From Fragum whitleyi (lineage: Eukaryota; Mollusca; Bivalvia; Cardiida; Cardiidae), in contig OX411551.1 of NCBI GenBank assembly GCA_948146395.1, forward strand, positions 48,316,854-48,380,853: 64,000 bases of DNA, written 5' to 3'. Under the pieces are notes generated by a model, which saw only the letters and a list, made by a program, of their open reading frames with translations, was not told the DNA's origin and made no database searches. A program made the position numbers and the translations under genes. Of this stretch, positions 1-10,694 are shown piece by piece (the first letter of the stretch is position 1; each line of letters opens with the position of its first letter).

Positions 1-17
1 CATTCATGGCTTTCTAG
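1..17 (+). repeat. 3' terminus of a type E Helentron-like element
   Basis: The window opens inside a repeat. The first 17 bases form the hairpin AGCCATTCATGGCT followed by TTCTAG and then TT. The same terminus closes copies at 50465 and 63047, so this is the last few bases of a copy lying mostly left of the window. Confidence 0.75.
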
Positions 18-83
18 TTATCATTTTGGCATTTCAAAAATGGGTTTTAAGGCACAAAACTGGTGTTAATGTGAGAAAAAGAC

Positions 84-204
84 TGTTTAAGACACACTGA
101 ACTTAACAGAGTCTAGAATAGAAAATATATTGAGCTCACAAAGGCTTGCTTAATAACATTTCAATTCCAGACTTTGTTAAGATCAACTTGTCTCAAACAA
201 AATC
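84..204. mobile_element. Diverged MITE with long terminal inverted repeats
   Basis: The left end (tgtttaagacacactgaact, then agtctagaatag) is an imperfect inverted match to the right end (agactttgttaagatcaact, then tgtctcaaaca). The same family occurs in better condition at 7769-7904. It has no coding capacity. Confidence 0.5.
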
Positions 205-2004
205 TCAGACACATCCTGTATCATGTTTTCAACACCATGTTGTTTGATTAAGTTCAGCATTGTTCAGTGTCAAAGAAGTCTCATCTAACCCACTTCCAGA
301 CAGCAGAATTTTAGAATTTTGGCAAATGATTTTAAAGATTGCAGACTCTCATTGACAAATAGATGTATCAACGAAGAGAAATTGATAATTACCTTTGGTT
401 TTATGATGTTTTGCAATAGTGAATTATTTTTGTAATGTTATAATTCCAGAACATGCTACCTCCTTGTGTAAATCTTATGGAGACAGCCTAGGACAGCTGC
501 AGACCCAGTTTAGGAAGGAAAGTTTGAGATGTAAGATATATACAATATTACTGAATTAGTGCAAGGCTTTACTAAGTGTATATATATTGTATACACACTT
601 AGTGCAGTCAATATACAATATCCTCAATTAGTTTGGTGGGTTTCCCCAGCTGTTTTGGGTGAAAACCTGAAGTCTGCTATAGCCTTGGTATTGTCGTCAT
701 TGTCATGTTTTTCATCATGGTGCAAAAGCTTTGACATTTTATCTCTGGTACAGTGCTCCAGCTAGGTTTCAAAAAGGGCAGGGTGCAAAGTGCCCTAAAA
801 GGGCACTCTCGAGTCGCGTAGCGATGAGGAGGGGGAGGGTGTGGGAGGGGAACACACCCTCCCACAAGGGGGGTTTGGGTGGTCTCCCCCAAGAAAATTT
901 TGATTTTTAAGGGCTTAAAGATGGGCTATGGTGTGTTTAAAAAGGGTTTTGGTATTAAAAAAGGGTAAATGTTTCAACGCCTCCATTGGTCTCATCAGGC
1001 AGGTGGCAGTAGAAATATTAGATGGAAATACTGCAGATATTCCCCTGCTATAGTCTTTTTTTTTTGACTGTTTTTTTTTTAATGAGACATGCTCAAGCAA
1101 ACTTGCAATTATTCATTAGAATTACTGAGGATGCAGACAGGAAAGTTCATTTTTGCTAACTCAGATTAAGTTTACCGAAGATGACAAATTGAAGAAATTT
1201 TCGAACTCACACAAAATAAACGTTAAGGACGGGGCAAAACAACGGCTTTCGGGGATTGAAATATATGCTTCCGAGACCTGCAACACAGTTTTTTATGAAG
1301 GGTGTAAAGCTTGATCATCACCCATTTTAACCTTGTTAATAGCTTATCATAATCGCTGTTTGTTTTTGACTGTCAAATTGGTTAACGGGCACGCTAATTT
1401 CCACCCACAGATTATCGGATACTGCTTCCTCGATCAAGAATTGCATGTTGTGATTGGTTGACTTGCCGACTTAAGTCCCACCCTTCTTCTCTACTGACCG
1501 TATTTAGTTTTGGCCTTTGCGGGTTGATAATAGGCATCGGAGATGCATCAATCCTGGGTATATGAATTAAACCTTTGCTTGGCAAAATTCGACCCGGCAT
1601 TTGGCAAAAGCCTTTGAGACACAAGTCATTTTTCCTGCCATATAAGTACATGTAGTAACCCTGAATAGGATGTGATTTTGGTGGCTTGGATGCAATGTTG
1701 TGGTTCAGCTGGTGTGAGAAATGGTAGGAAACCATGGATAGGATCACCAGCAACAGGGTTGTAGCATGACATCAACAAAATGTGGTCCCAAGGACTCAAT
1801 AGTTTGATTCAAAGGCCCTTAGGGGACCCTTCTAAAGGTTTAAGAGTCCCTACTTTAGATGAAGCATATCTCTTTATTTTGGTTATCCTGATGTTTTTGT
1901 CATTTGAAACATTCTCTGGATTAGACTACACAAGATATTTGAAAGATAAGCCCTATTTACATTTGGAATCAACTTCAGAAAAGATTTGAAGACTGTTTTA
2001 AATA
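205..2004. other. Non-coding stretch, no gene recognised
   Basis: I see no supported gene. At about 581-606 an AT-rich palindrome (actaagtgta...tacacactta) occurs; related text recurs near 7590 and 59530, so it is probably repeat-derived. Positions 757-905 hold a G/C-rich segment with long runs of G and C (ccctccc, gggggg) and the phrase ggtctcccccaagaaaatttt, which looks like the end of a DNA transposon but has no matching second end here. Confidence 0.5.
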
Positions 2005-2596
2005 CTGTAAACGGCTTTATATTGGCGGTGTCCACATTTGGCGGTTTTTCGATTACGTTTTATTGGCGGTGATTTATTTTGGCGCATCTGACTTTAACTT
2101 GATTTCATTTTTTTGTCGTTCAAAACAACGGAAGTAAAAGAAAGTCAATTTCTAGAGTAATGTCAATTCTCTACAAACTTAACAATAGTTTGTTTTCACA
2201 CCTTTTGTTATAGTTATAACACTTGTAGAAGTTTTCACACTTTTTCGCTGTGTTTTTCGTTACAGTGTATCAACCAACTTGGATCTGGAATTGTGAAATT
2301 GAGGATTAGTGCAATACGATTGTAAGTGCCTATTATTTATAGGCACTTACAATCGTATTGCGCTGACCCGTCGACATGTCTACGTTGTCAGCAAATTTTC
2401 TTACTCCAATTTGAATAAGTATGGTCTGCACAACTTAAACAAAAATTTAATTAACATTGACTAAAATGAATAGATTTCAAATCCATCATTATAAAAAAAA
2501 ATCTCATAAAATAACGAAAAAATACTGGTGGTGCATTTTAGCTTGATTGCCAATATAGCCAAAATAAAACCACCGCCAAAATTACCCCGTTTACAG
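2005..2596. mobile_element. TA-flanked non-autonomous DNA transposon (MITE)
   Basis: The ends are inverted copies: CTGTAAACGG at the left, CCGTTTACAG at the right. Both ends then carry GGCGGTG-type motifs (tattggcggtg left; caccgccaa right). TA dinucleotides flank both ends (2003-2004 and 2597-2598), as in Tc1/mariner-type elements. A further 12-bp inverted match (gatttgaagact / agtcttcaaatc) lies just outside, so the true end could be slightly wider. There is no transposase inside. A perfect hairpin sits near the centre. Confidence 0.7.
2311..2361. repeat. Perfect 22-23 bp hairpin
   Basis: Positions 2311-2332 are exactly reverse-complementary to 2340-2361, with one further T-A pair inside, leaving a 5-nt loop. 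It lies near the middle of the MITE at 2005-2596. Confidence 0.85.
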
Positions 2597-4384
2597 TAGT
2601 CTTCAAATCCCTTCTGGAGTATATCCCAAGGGGGTCCTAGGGACTGGCATGTGATAGTTTTGAGCCTCCTAGCTACTAATTCAAAAGTCTTAGATTCGCA
2701 AAACCTGTTTCCCTTAAAAGCCGTAGCCATCAAAATTTACCAAATAAACAAACTCAAGAGAACAAAAGTTGATGAAAAAAATAAAGATAAAGACATTTTA
2801 ATTTCTGAGAATGGTTCTATCCAGAAAGAAAAATAAAAACAAATTTGTTATCTGCAGTTTCTTTCAATTAGGAACATTCTTATATTGTAATGTTAATGAG
2901 TTAGGAATACTTTATCAATATAGAATATGTAATTGTGAAATTCTATCACGAAGTTTTAACTCGATTTCGAAATCCTTTGAATGGGGAACCATCAATCCTT
3001 CATTAAAGTTACTCTTTAGTTAGTCCTATGTATTTTTAAATGCTGTTCATTGACACCTTTCTCTTCATCTGTCCATCCATCTGTCTGTCGATAGGTCCAT
3101 CCATTTTGATTAAGTGTAGGAGAGCTACTCTTTAAGGATAAGCTTTTGGCATAATCAAACTACGATAAATCCAATTTATCTTAGTTTGATTATGACAAAA
3201 GCCTATCAGAATAACCTATTAAATGATATCATCATTTTCTATCTCAAGAAGGTGCATCCATTCTTTTCAGTGTCCAAGTTAGATGGGGTAGAATGGAGAG
3301 TAGATTATATTATAAGTTCTAGTGAATTAAAGGTAAGAGGAATTCTCAGAGCTACAGATAGAGGGGATATTTTGGTTTTCAAGTTTATTTATTTATTCCT
3401 TATTAAAACCCTATGTTGTTGGTACTCATTTGGAATGTCTCATTGAGGCGATTCAAATGGGTACCAATGGGATGGGTTTTCATTGTGAAATAAAAATTTT
3501 AGACTGGCTTTACCCCTCTTGATTGGACCCCTGCTTCTACATATTTGCCTTTTTATTTAAGATTCATTTGGATAAATTTACCAATTTCGGAGATACTTCT
3601 TTCAGTTTAGCTCAAGTTTTTCCAGCAATATTTAAGTAACAGTGGCATAGGTTAAGATCAGATAGTTCATCTGTGCAGTCTGATCCTAGTCTACACTGTC
3701 TGTCAAAGGACTATGTAATTAACAGGGTGAGAATGGTTAAGTAAATTTACTTTGCTTGCTACTCAAGATATAACTTCTACAGTTCAGAGTTAAATTGCTT
3801 GTCCAGTTAAACACTTGATCAGATTAATGGGAGTGTATATGGCATGATGTAAAGCCAATACATTTTGTGAAAGAAATAAACTTTCATAATTAAAGTTAGA
3901 AAACTTCTTTTTGTTTAAGAAAATGAAGAAAATATGTGATAAGAAACCTGTATCCTTTAATATATTTTTGAACAGTCAATTTTGCTCGAGCAACTACATC
4001 AATTAAGCGACCAATTTAAGTGACCCTTTTTAGAATGCCCTTACACAAATCAAAAAATATCACAGAATAGATATCTATTGGTTAAAAACAATTGTAAATT
4101 GATCAAATGTTTAAGAGTCATTTCATTGAGATGATTCTGATGAGTGTTTACAACACAGAGTTTGTGAGAAATTCTAAAAAATATACACATTCAATCAAAA
4201 ATATATTTCCTATTTGTAAAAAAAATCCTTGTGCTAAGCAACCATTTTCTTTAGCCACCACTTTTTGATGGTCCCGTAATTAGTCGCTTTATATAAGTTA
4301 TACTGTATGTAAAGATCAATAATTTTACATTATAGTCAAACCTGTCTAAAGCAGGCACCCAAAGGGTATTCAAAAAGTGCTTAT
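2597..4384. other. Non-coding stretch with a dispersed repeat (family J)
   Basis: No gene is seen. About 3340-3530 is a diverged copy of the sequence at 63355-63530; both contain aaaccctatg, tgttggtactcatt and gattcaaatgggta. Around 3135-3210 a short inverted repeat (aagataagctttt...aatc / gattatgacaaaagc) surrounds 'ccaatttatcttagtttg'. A compound GTCC/ATCC-like microsatellite lies at 3067-3106. Confidence 0.5.
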
Positions 4385-4388
4385 TTAA

Positions 4389-4609
4389 CCCTTTGCTGTT
4401 TAATCCCTGATTTTTACGTGTCTGTGATTTTATGATTGAGAAAACATTGTGAAAAAAGAAGAAATTGCTTCTGACAAGCAATTTCTTCTTTTTCCACACT
4501 ATTTTCTTCCCTACAGAATGGTTATTTTTCAAATTAAATCCATTTTAAATTTTCGTCTGCAAAACCTTTGAATTTGGACAGGTCCAAAATTTTGTAAAAC
4601 AGGAAAGGG
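4389..4609. mobile_element. TTAA MITE with internal hairpin, copy 1 (piggyBac-like)
   Basis: This 221-bp element is flanked by TTAA on both sides (4385-4388, 4610-4613). The ends are inverted: CCCTTTGCTGTTT left, AAACAGGAAAGGG right. TTAA duplication with a CCC start is the piggyBac superfamily habit. An internal hairpin at 4451-4495 has an 18-19 bp stem (core aagaagaaattgctt) and a 5-nt loop. Related copies are at 6419, 30599 and 57831. Confidence 0.8.
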
Positions 4610-4840
4610 TTAAGACAGGTGCTTGCTTATTACAGGCCAATTTTAGTGCAAGTGGTTCATTTGGGAACTCAGTGCTTGCTGAATACAGGTTGGACTGTAT
4701 CTTGTTTCAGGATATCAATGAGCCCTGCGTTCAGTTAAAGATGAATATTAAAGAAGATGAGAAGAGTGAAGTTAAGCCTGTATCATTTAATGTATCTGCA
4801 GACAAGTTTAGAGTTCTTTTAAATGGTGTGTATACACTTT

Positions 4841-5137
4841 TTATGCCCCCGTATCGAGAGATCAGGGCATATTGTTTTACTCGTGTCCGTCTGTCTGTCC
4901 GTCCGTCCGTCTGTCCGTCCGTCTGTCCGAAAACTTAACCCGAAAACTTAACCTTGCCAATATCTTCAAGCCTATTCAAGATACAAAGCTAATATTTGGC
5001 AAGATGATAGATCTCAATGATCCGCATCTGCTGGTACCAAAGTCAAGGTCATGTGACAAGGTCAAGGTCATCTGTCAAGGTCAAACTTTGAAAAAAATGC
5101 TGTTCTGGGGGCATTCGTGTTTCACAAACACATCTTG
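4841..5137 (+). mobile_element. Type C Helentron-like (pearl-style) element, complete
   Basis: It starts TTATGCCCCCG with a short 5' palindrome (gggcat nearby), followed by a GTCC/GTCT microsatellite at 4886-4929. It ends with a sub-terminal GGGGGCAT complementary to the 5' end, then the hairpin GTGTTTCACAAACAC and ATCTTG before TT. It is non-coding; only one or two core units are present. Confidence 0.7.
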
Positions 5138-5204
5138 TTACCCTTACTTCCTTTTAATATTTTTCCTCAGTCACCCTATGATTTTATAATGTAGTAAATG
5201 TTGG

Positions 5205-5255
5205 GAGACGAAAGGAATTATTGCTTATACTAAGCAATTATTCCTTTTCCAACAA
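5205..5255. repeat. Hairpin resembling the TTAA-MITE hairpin
   Basis: ggaattattgctta and taagcaattattcc form a long stem with a 3-nt loop. The surroundings (aaatgttgg left, ccattgtgtagg right) resemble the corresponding region of the TTAA MITE, suggesting a distant relative or remnant. No intact ends are seen. Confidence 0.55.
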
Positions 5256-5278
5256 TATTTCCATTGTGTAGGATGATT

Positions 5279-5470
5279 TTTATGACCCCCATGACTTAAA
5301 ACATAACATTGCCAATTACTTCAAGGCTATTCAATACAATGTCCATATTTGGTTTGATAATAGATCTCGATGGTGGGCATCTAAAGATGTCAAGGTCATG
5401 ATACAAGGTCAAAGTTTTGAAAAAAAAAAAAAACATTTTGGGGGCATTCATCTTTCACAAACACAATTTG
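5279..5470 (+). mobile_element. Type C element, second degraded copy
   Basis: The 5' start (TTTATGACCCCC) and 3' end (tgggggcattc, tttcacaaacacaa) match the copy at 4841-5137, including core phrases such as aaggtcatg and caaggtcaaa. The microsatellite is lost. Confidence 0.6.
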
Positions 5471-5851
5471 ACTTTTCTATTGTTATAGCCAGCCATTTCA
5501 GCAAAAAGAAGGTAGTAATAGCTTGTGTCTGTCTTTCTGTTTGTCTGTCCAACATTTTTTCTTGAGTTAATCAAAATATTCAATTGCTATCTAGATAAAA
5601 TTTAAAATTATAGGTGGATAGATCTCATTTAGAACAAGTGAAGTACACAAGAACCATATGTCTAGCTTGCATAAATTTGGAGTCATTTCCCTTTGCTGTT
5701 TAAAAATCTTAGGCTTTAAAATGTAATCTCTTTCTCAAAATTTCAGAATTAAAACAAGCCAGCTCTATATTAGACAGTGTGTCAACATAGAAGCACAGAT
5801 TTTATAAATCCTGTATGCAGAACAAAGGCAACATTCCAAATTTTAAAATAA
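5471..5851. other. Non-coding stretch
   Basis: No gene is seen. A short GTCT/TTGTCTGTCC tract at 5524-5550, in a context like the neighbouring pearl-style repeats, suggests another heavily decayed copy. Confidence 0.4.
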
Positions 5852-6130
5852 TTTGTTTGTTTGTTTGAATAGGTTTTACGCCGCTTTCAACAATTTCGCA
5901 GTTATATCGCGGCGGCTGGAGCACCTAACAATGGATTCCTGGTATTTCTTTCACCTGTACTACCATTACACCCTTTCCTAGCCTCCGACTGCTATCTCAC
6001 ATAGGTATACGATTATCTACCCATTGGTGAGAGACAAACGTTGGAAAGGATATTTGCCGCCACCAGGGATCCAACCCACAACTTCCAGATTGAAAGTCTT
6101 ATGCCTAACCAACTGCGCTATGGTGGCGGC
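5852..6130 (-). mobile_element. tRNA-headed SINE
   Basis: Read on the minus strand, 6130-6056 is a tRNA-like head: a 7-bp acceptor stem gccgcca/tggcggc that pairs perfectly, a box A-like tagcgcagttgg, and a box B-like ggttggatccc. A body of about 190 bp follows, then a (CAAA)n tail at 5852-5866. The body (ggctggagcacctaacaatg, ctatctcacataggt) recurs at about 43905-44135, 51930-52112 and 56817-57003. Bivalve SINEs with conserved central domains (MetaSINE type) are known; assignment to a named family needs a library search. Confidence 0.8.
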
Positions 6131-6172
6131 ACAAATTTTGAAATAAGAGTATGCCCAATTCATCCATTGCAT

Positions 6173-6251
6173 ATCGATGACTCAGCGTGAAGCAGTTGTA
6201 ACTCCCTTCAAGCTAATAGGGAGTTACAACTGTTTGGCACTGAGCCATCAA
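6173..6251. repeat. Long hairpin of the GCTCAGC family, copy 1
   Basis: atcgatgactcagcg and cactgagccatcaat pair at the base; cagttgtaactccc and gggagttacaactg pair further in. A second, more regular copy is at 55466-55553, and a half copy sits at 61211-61233. It probably represents a very short MITE. Confidence 0.7.
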
Positions 6252-6414
6252 TATCTTGTCAATGGGTGAGCCAAAGTTTGAATCTTCAGCTCTGTTTATA
6301 TTTTGGTCATCAAACAACCCATCATGTGAAAATGACCATTCAGGATGTGTTAAAAAATAGTCTTGGCAAGAGGGCACAGTAACATCATGGCCAATTTTCC
6401 TCTCACCTATGAAG
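6252..6414. other. Short spacer, nothing recognised
   Basis: No open frame or repeat match was found by eye. Confidence 0.3.
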
Positions 6415-6418
6415 TTAA

Positions 6419-6556
6419 CCCTTTGCTGTTTAATCCCTGATTTACGTTCCTATGATTTTATGATTGAGAAAACATTGTGAAAAAAGAAGAAATTGCTTCT
6501 GACAAGCAATTTCTTCTTTTTCCACACTATTTTCTACCCTACAGAATGGTTATTTT
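6419..6556. mobile_element. TTAA MITE, copy 2, 3'-truncated
   Basis: It has the left TTAA (6415-6418), the CCCTTTGCTGTTT end and the internal hairpin of the copy at 4389, but stops at ggttattttt, where a type A repeat begins (tagcttttggg). The junction implies insertion or rearrangement between the two repeats. Confidence 0.75.
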
Positions 6557-7461
6557 TAGCTTTTGGGCTTGTGTGATGTCTGTCAACCAGTGTCCATTTT
6601 CTGTCATCAACATTTACCTTGTGGACACTCTACAAGCCATATTTTTAGCCAATTCAACCTGAAAATTGGTCAGAATGATTACCTTGCTAAAATCTCTGAC
6701 AAGTTCGAAATTGGGTCAAGTGGGGTCAAAAAAGTAGGTCACTCGGTCAAATCTTAGAAAAACCTTGTGGACACTCTAGAGGCCATATTTTAAGCCCAAT
6801 CAACCTGAAAATTGGTCCAAATGAAAATCTTGATGAAATCTCGGACAAGTTTAAAATTGGGTCAAGTGGGGTAAAAACTAGGTTACAGGGTCACATTTTA
6901 GTAAAACCTTATGGACACTCTACAAGCCATATTTTTAGCCCAATCAACCTGAAAATTGGTCAGAAAGAATATCTCAATGAAATCTCGGTCAACCTTGAAA
7001 TTGGGTCAAATTAGGTCAAAAACTAGGTCACAGGGTCAAAATTAAGATAAACCTTGTGGACACTCTACAGGCCATATTTTTAGCCCAATCAACCTGAAAA
7101 TTGGTCAGAAAGATTATCTTGATGTAATCTCGGTCAAGTTTTAAATTAGGTCAAGTGGGGTCAAAAACTAGGTCACAGGGTCAAAATTAAGAAAAACCTT
7201 GTGGACACTCTAGAGGCCATATTTTTAGCCAAATCAACCTGAAAATTGGTCAGAAAGATTATCTTGATGAAATCTCGGACAAGTTCGAAATTGGGTCAAG
7301 TGGGATCAAAAACTAGGTCACAGGGTCAAAATTTAGAAAAACCTTGTGGACACTCAAGAGGACATATTTTTAGCTCAATCAACATGAAAATTGGTCAGAA
7401 TGATTATATTGCTGAAATCTCTGACAAGTTTAAAATTGGGTTAAGGCGGGTCAAAAACTAC
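6557..7461 (+). repeat. Type A element remnant with six ~145-bp core repeats
   Basis: Units start at ccttgtggacactc near 6617, 6763, 6907, 7052, 7197 and 7342, a 144-146 bp period. Each unit carries ggccatatttttagcc, aacctgaaaattggtcag, and gggtcaagtggggtcaaaaa. The 5' hairpin is lost and no 3' end is seen (7462 onward is unrelated). Short open frames through the array are by-products of the repeat. Confidence 0.85.
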
Positions 7462-7768
7462 CAAGCAGCTTTGCTTATTAACTGGGGAATTTTAATTTTT
7501 GTACAACAGCATTGTCTCATATAGTTTCCCTTGTCTTATCAGAGATATCCTTGTCTTACACATGTCCAGGGTTGGGTGCAAGACTGTAGTAAGTGTATAT
7601 ACGTATACTCAACCATAGCCATGTGTAAGATCATATTCTAAGTGAGGTCAACATAACGTCATTTAACGCACGCTTTCGGGGTATTTCTTTTATCAGAGCT
7701 TTTCAAAAAATTGTATTTAACAAAGAAAAATGCTGTTTATGTTACAAAAAGAATCTGTTTCTGGGTGT
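7462..7768. other. Non-coding stretch
   Basis: No gene is seen. At about 7570-7605 tgcaagactgtagtaagtgtatatacg resembles text near 540-600 and 59530, a small dispersed AT-rich repeat. Confidence 0.4.
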
Positions 7769-7904
7769 TGTTTGAGACAAGGGGATCTTAAACTTGTCTA
7801 GAATAGGAAAATTATCAAGCTATCCAAAGCTCACTATATAATAATACTCACTATATAATAATATTTCTATTCTAGACCAGGTAAAGATCTCTTTGTCTCA
7901 AACA
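7769..7904. mobile_element. MITE with ~35-bp terminal inverted repeats
   Basis: The left end tgtttgagacaagggg...gtctagaatag pairs with the right end ctattctagacc...ctttgtctcaaaca. It is about 136 bp long and non-coding. A diverged relative lies at 84-204. Confidence 0.7.
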
Positions 7905-8164
7905 AATTCTCATGACAGATCCAATATATATAGAAATGAATTAATAAACATGAAACTGTTATTATGTGCAATAAAAGTATATTTGTATTGAGTTATTTTT
8001 GTGTATTACTTGAAATGATATTTGTGTATTATTTATTTCAAAACAAAAAGGGAAAGATGAAGAGAAAATAGAGAGAAGGGAAAGATTCGGTGGTAGGGGT
8101 GAAATAAATGGATATTAGAAAAAATCAAGAAAGTTGGATATTTACTTTTTACCTCACATAAGTA
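7905..8164. other. Non-coding stretch
   Basis: No gene or repeat is recognised; purine-rich around 8040-8095. Confidence 0.3.
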
Positions 8165-8236
8165 TAACACGGTCATGTTGAGCTTTTGTGATATTTAATT
8201 TGACCTTAGTCCGGTCTCCGTCTTTTGTCAATAATA
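8165..8236 (+). mobile_element. Left part of a type A element split by a Tc1 insertion
   Basis: gttgagcttttgtgat followed by a decayed tccggtctccgtc tract looks like the 5' region of type A elements (compare 45395-45440). The element would resume after 9817. Confidence 0.45.
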
Positions 8237-9817
8237 TACTACTCAAAGTTTACTAAGCACCAAACCTTTTCACTGTCCTACAGAAGCTGATTAAAAAAAC
8301 CCAAAACATTCGTGTTCGTGTTTAAAATTGTACAATAATGTATTGACAATATATCTAATGTATACAATACCAAATTTGACATGCAATTTTCTCCCTATAC
8401 TCGTGCAAAATGAGGAACCCGTGTTTCTTACCTGTCCTTTCTCATTTTCTACATGTACAGGTTTCGTGTAGATGCTTAGTTTCTGTTTTCAGTACCTTAT
8501 TGACTTTTAAGTCGTTACTCATGGCTAATCCAAATGTCAGACGATATTTATCTGTCGAACAATTGTGGCGTGCTGTAGGTATGATGTAGCAAGGGGCTTC
8601 CCACCGTAATGTTGGAATGGTACTTGGGGTACGGCATACTGTTGTAACCAGAGCTTTGGCATGATACCAACTGTATGGTACACCTGTAAGGAGACATGGT
8701 GGAGGTAGGAGTAGAGCTATCTCTGTCGCAGAAGACCGTTTTTGGTAATTCAAGCCCGAAGGAACAGGTTTGCTACTGCATAGCAGCTAAGTTCCGACCT
8801 TCAAAACGCCTCGGGAGTGTGAGTTTCGACGCGAAGCATACGAACATGGCCACATGAGCATAACCTGGGGTCAAGAAGACAATGTATTCGTATTCTGCTG
8901 TCCCAGGTTCATTGTCAGCGTCGGTTTACATGGGCACTAGACCACGTTGGCTGGCGCACAGGGCGCTGGCGCCCCTTGCTATTCACGGATGAGTCCAGGT
9001 ATTGCCTGGACTACACTGATAGGCAGGCTAGGGTGTGGTGAAGGCCGGAGGAAAGGTTTCGTGCAGCAAACATTGCTAAGTACGACAGTTATGTGGGTGG
9101 GTCCATCATGGTTTGGGTTGGCATCACCTGGAGTGGGCGGACTGATCTTGTTATTTTAGATAGAGGTATTCTGATAGCTCATGGGTACATTGATGAAGTC
9201 CTCAATACCCACGTAAGATTTTATGCTGGTGCTATTGGGGATGGATTCATTTAAATGGATGATAATGCCCGTCCACACACGGCCTGTATAGTCCAAGAGT
9301 ATCGCCACGAAGAGGGAATTCCACGTCTTAACTGGCCAGCTCGCTCACCCGACTTAAATCCGATAGAGCATATGTGGAATGAACTACAGGTCCGAGTTTC
9401 GGCTCGCCAGGTCATGCAATGGACACTCCAGGAGCTCGGCCAGATTCCTAGAAAAGAATGGTCTGTTATTCCCAACAGAGTAATCCAGAACTTAATCAGG
9501 ATATGAAGAGGCACTGTCGGGCTGTTTTTGACAGCGCCGGCTCTCATACTCCTTATTGAACAAAATGCAATTGAAATAAACACTTTTTTAGGTCAAATTT
9601 GATTTTTTCAATGTTAAAGAAAAGAGACCAAGTTTTAGGGTCTCCCTGTTTGAATTACATTGAAAGTCTTCTTATCATTATAAAGCTTTATTTTCTTCTT
9701 AAAATTTGATAAACTGATAACAATCTACCATTTTCCAACATTCTTATAATTAAGTTTCATTTTTTTCCTGAAATAATAGTATAAAAAGTTTTGGTGCTTA
9801 CCAAACTTTGAGTAGTG
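8237..9817 (+). mobile_element. Tc1/mariner-type transposon, 1581 bp, decayed
   Basis: Terminal inverted repeats match over about 30 bp: left (t/c)actactcaaagttt..aagcaccaaa, right tttggtgctt..aaactttgagtagtg. TA flanks both ends (8235-8236, 9818-9819), the expected target duplication. Length and DD34E coding remnant fit the Tc1 group. Stops and frameshifts show it cannot make transposase; it sits inside a type A repeat whose core resumes at 9820. Confidence 0.9.
8521..9506 (+). pseudogene. Tc1-type DD34E transposase pseudogene
   Basis: An intact copy would cut and paste the element by DDE chemistry in the nucleus. The reading starts MANPNVRRYLSVEQ at 8521 with an N-terminal DNA-binding part, then shifts frame more than once and has in-frame stops (for example near 8588 and 8662). 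The catalytic region is still recognisable: FTDES with the first Asp at about 8988, DDNARPHTA with the second Asp at about 9261, and SPDLNPIEHMW with the Glu at about 9366. There are 34 residues between the second Asp and the Glu, the Tc1 spacing. The last open piece (9255-9506) ends VIQNLIRI. Total span is near the usual ~340-codon length, so this is a full-length but dead copy. The family call is firm; the exact subfamily is not determined. Confidence 0.9.
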
Positions 9818-10270
9818 TAAAATGTTACTATTTTTAAGATAAGTGCTTATTTTGAGCCCAAAATTTTGAACGACATCTCCTGAACTGCTGGACTGATTTC
9901 AATGAAACTGTTCCAAAATGCAATTGAAATAAACACTTTTTTAGGTCAAATTTGATTTTTTCAATGTTAAAGAAAAGAGACCAAGTTTTAGGGTCTCCCT
10001 GTTTGAATTACATTGAAAGTCTTCTTATCATTATAAAGCTTTATTTTCTTCTTAAAATTTGATAAACTGATAACAATCTACCATTTTCCAACATTCTTAT
10101 AATTAAGTTTCATTTTTTTCCTGAAATAATAGTATAAAAAGTTTTGGTGCTTACCAAACTTTGAGTAGTGTAAAATGTTACTATTTTTAAGATAAGTGCT
10201 TATTTTGAGCCCAAAATTTTGAACGACATCTCCTCCTGAACTGCTGGACTGATTTCAATGAAACTGTTCC
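9561..10270. repeat. Near-perfect ~354-bp tandem duplication covering the Tc1 3' end
   Basis: The stretch beginning caaaatgcaattgaaataaac at 9561 starts again at 9914. By eye the two copies are identical apart from a 3-bp CTC addition in the second (tctcctcctgaac). The unit includes the Tc1 3' TIR and about 95 bp of flanking type A sequence, so the duplication happened after the transposon inserted. Confidence 0.9.
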
Positions 10271-10694
10271 AGAATGTTCCTTGGGTGACTTTTTTCAGAA
10301 AATGTTCCCATAATTTTGATAGGCCCATAAATATGGGCGTGGCAGGGTGGGGCTTAATTTGAGCCCAAAATTTTTGAACGACATTTTCTCTTGAACCACT
10401 TGTCTGATTTCAATGAAAATTAATCAGAATTTTCCTTTGATGACCCTTTTCAAAATTAGTTTGCAAAATTTTGATTGGCAAATAAATATGGGCATGGCAG
10501 GGAGGGCTTATTTTGAGTTACCTCAGTAAAGAATGGGTGGGCAGGGTCTATTTTCTCTTTAGATTCTTGGAAAATTATCTCCTCCTCAACATTTAGGCAA
10601 ATGTAAATGAAACTTTGTCAGAAAGTTACTTGGATGGGTTCCACTGGACCAATAAAATTCAGGTGAGCGGTTTAGGGCCATTCTGGCCCTCTTG
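9818..10694 (+). mobile_element. Right part of the type A element, with intact 3' end
   Basis: Core units (gaacgacat, tgatttcaatgaaa, aatatgggc-tggcaggg) lead to caggtgagcg, then the hairpin GGGCCATTCTGGCCC and TCTTG before TTTT. caggtgagcg complements the family's 5' end (agctcacctg). Confidence 0.75.
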
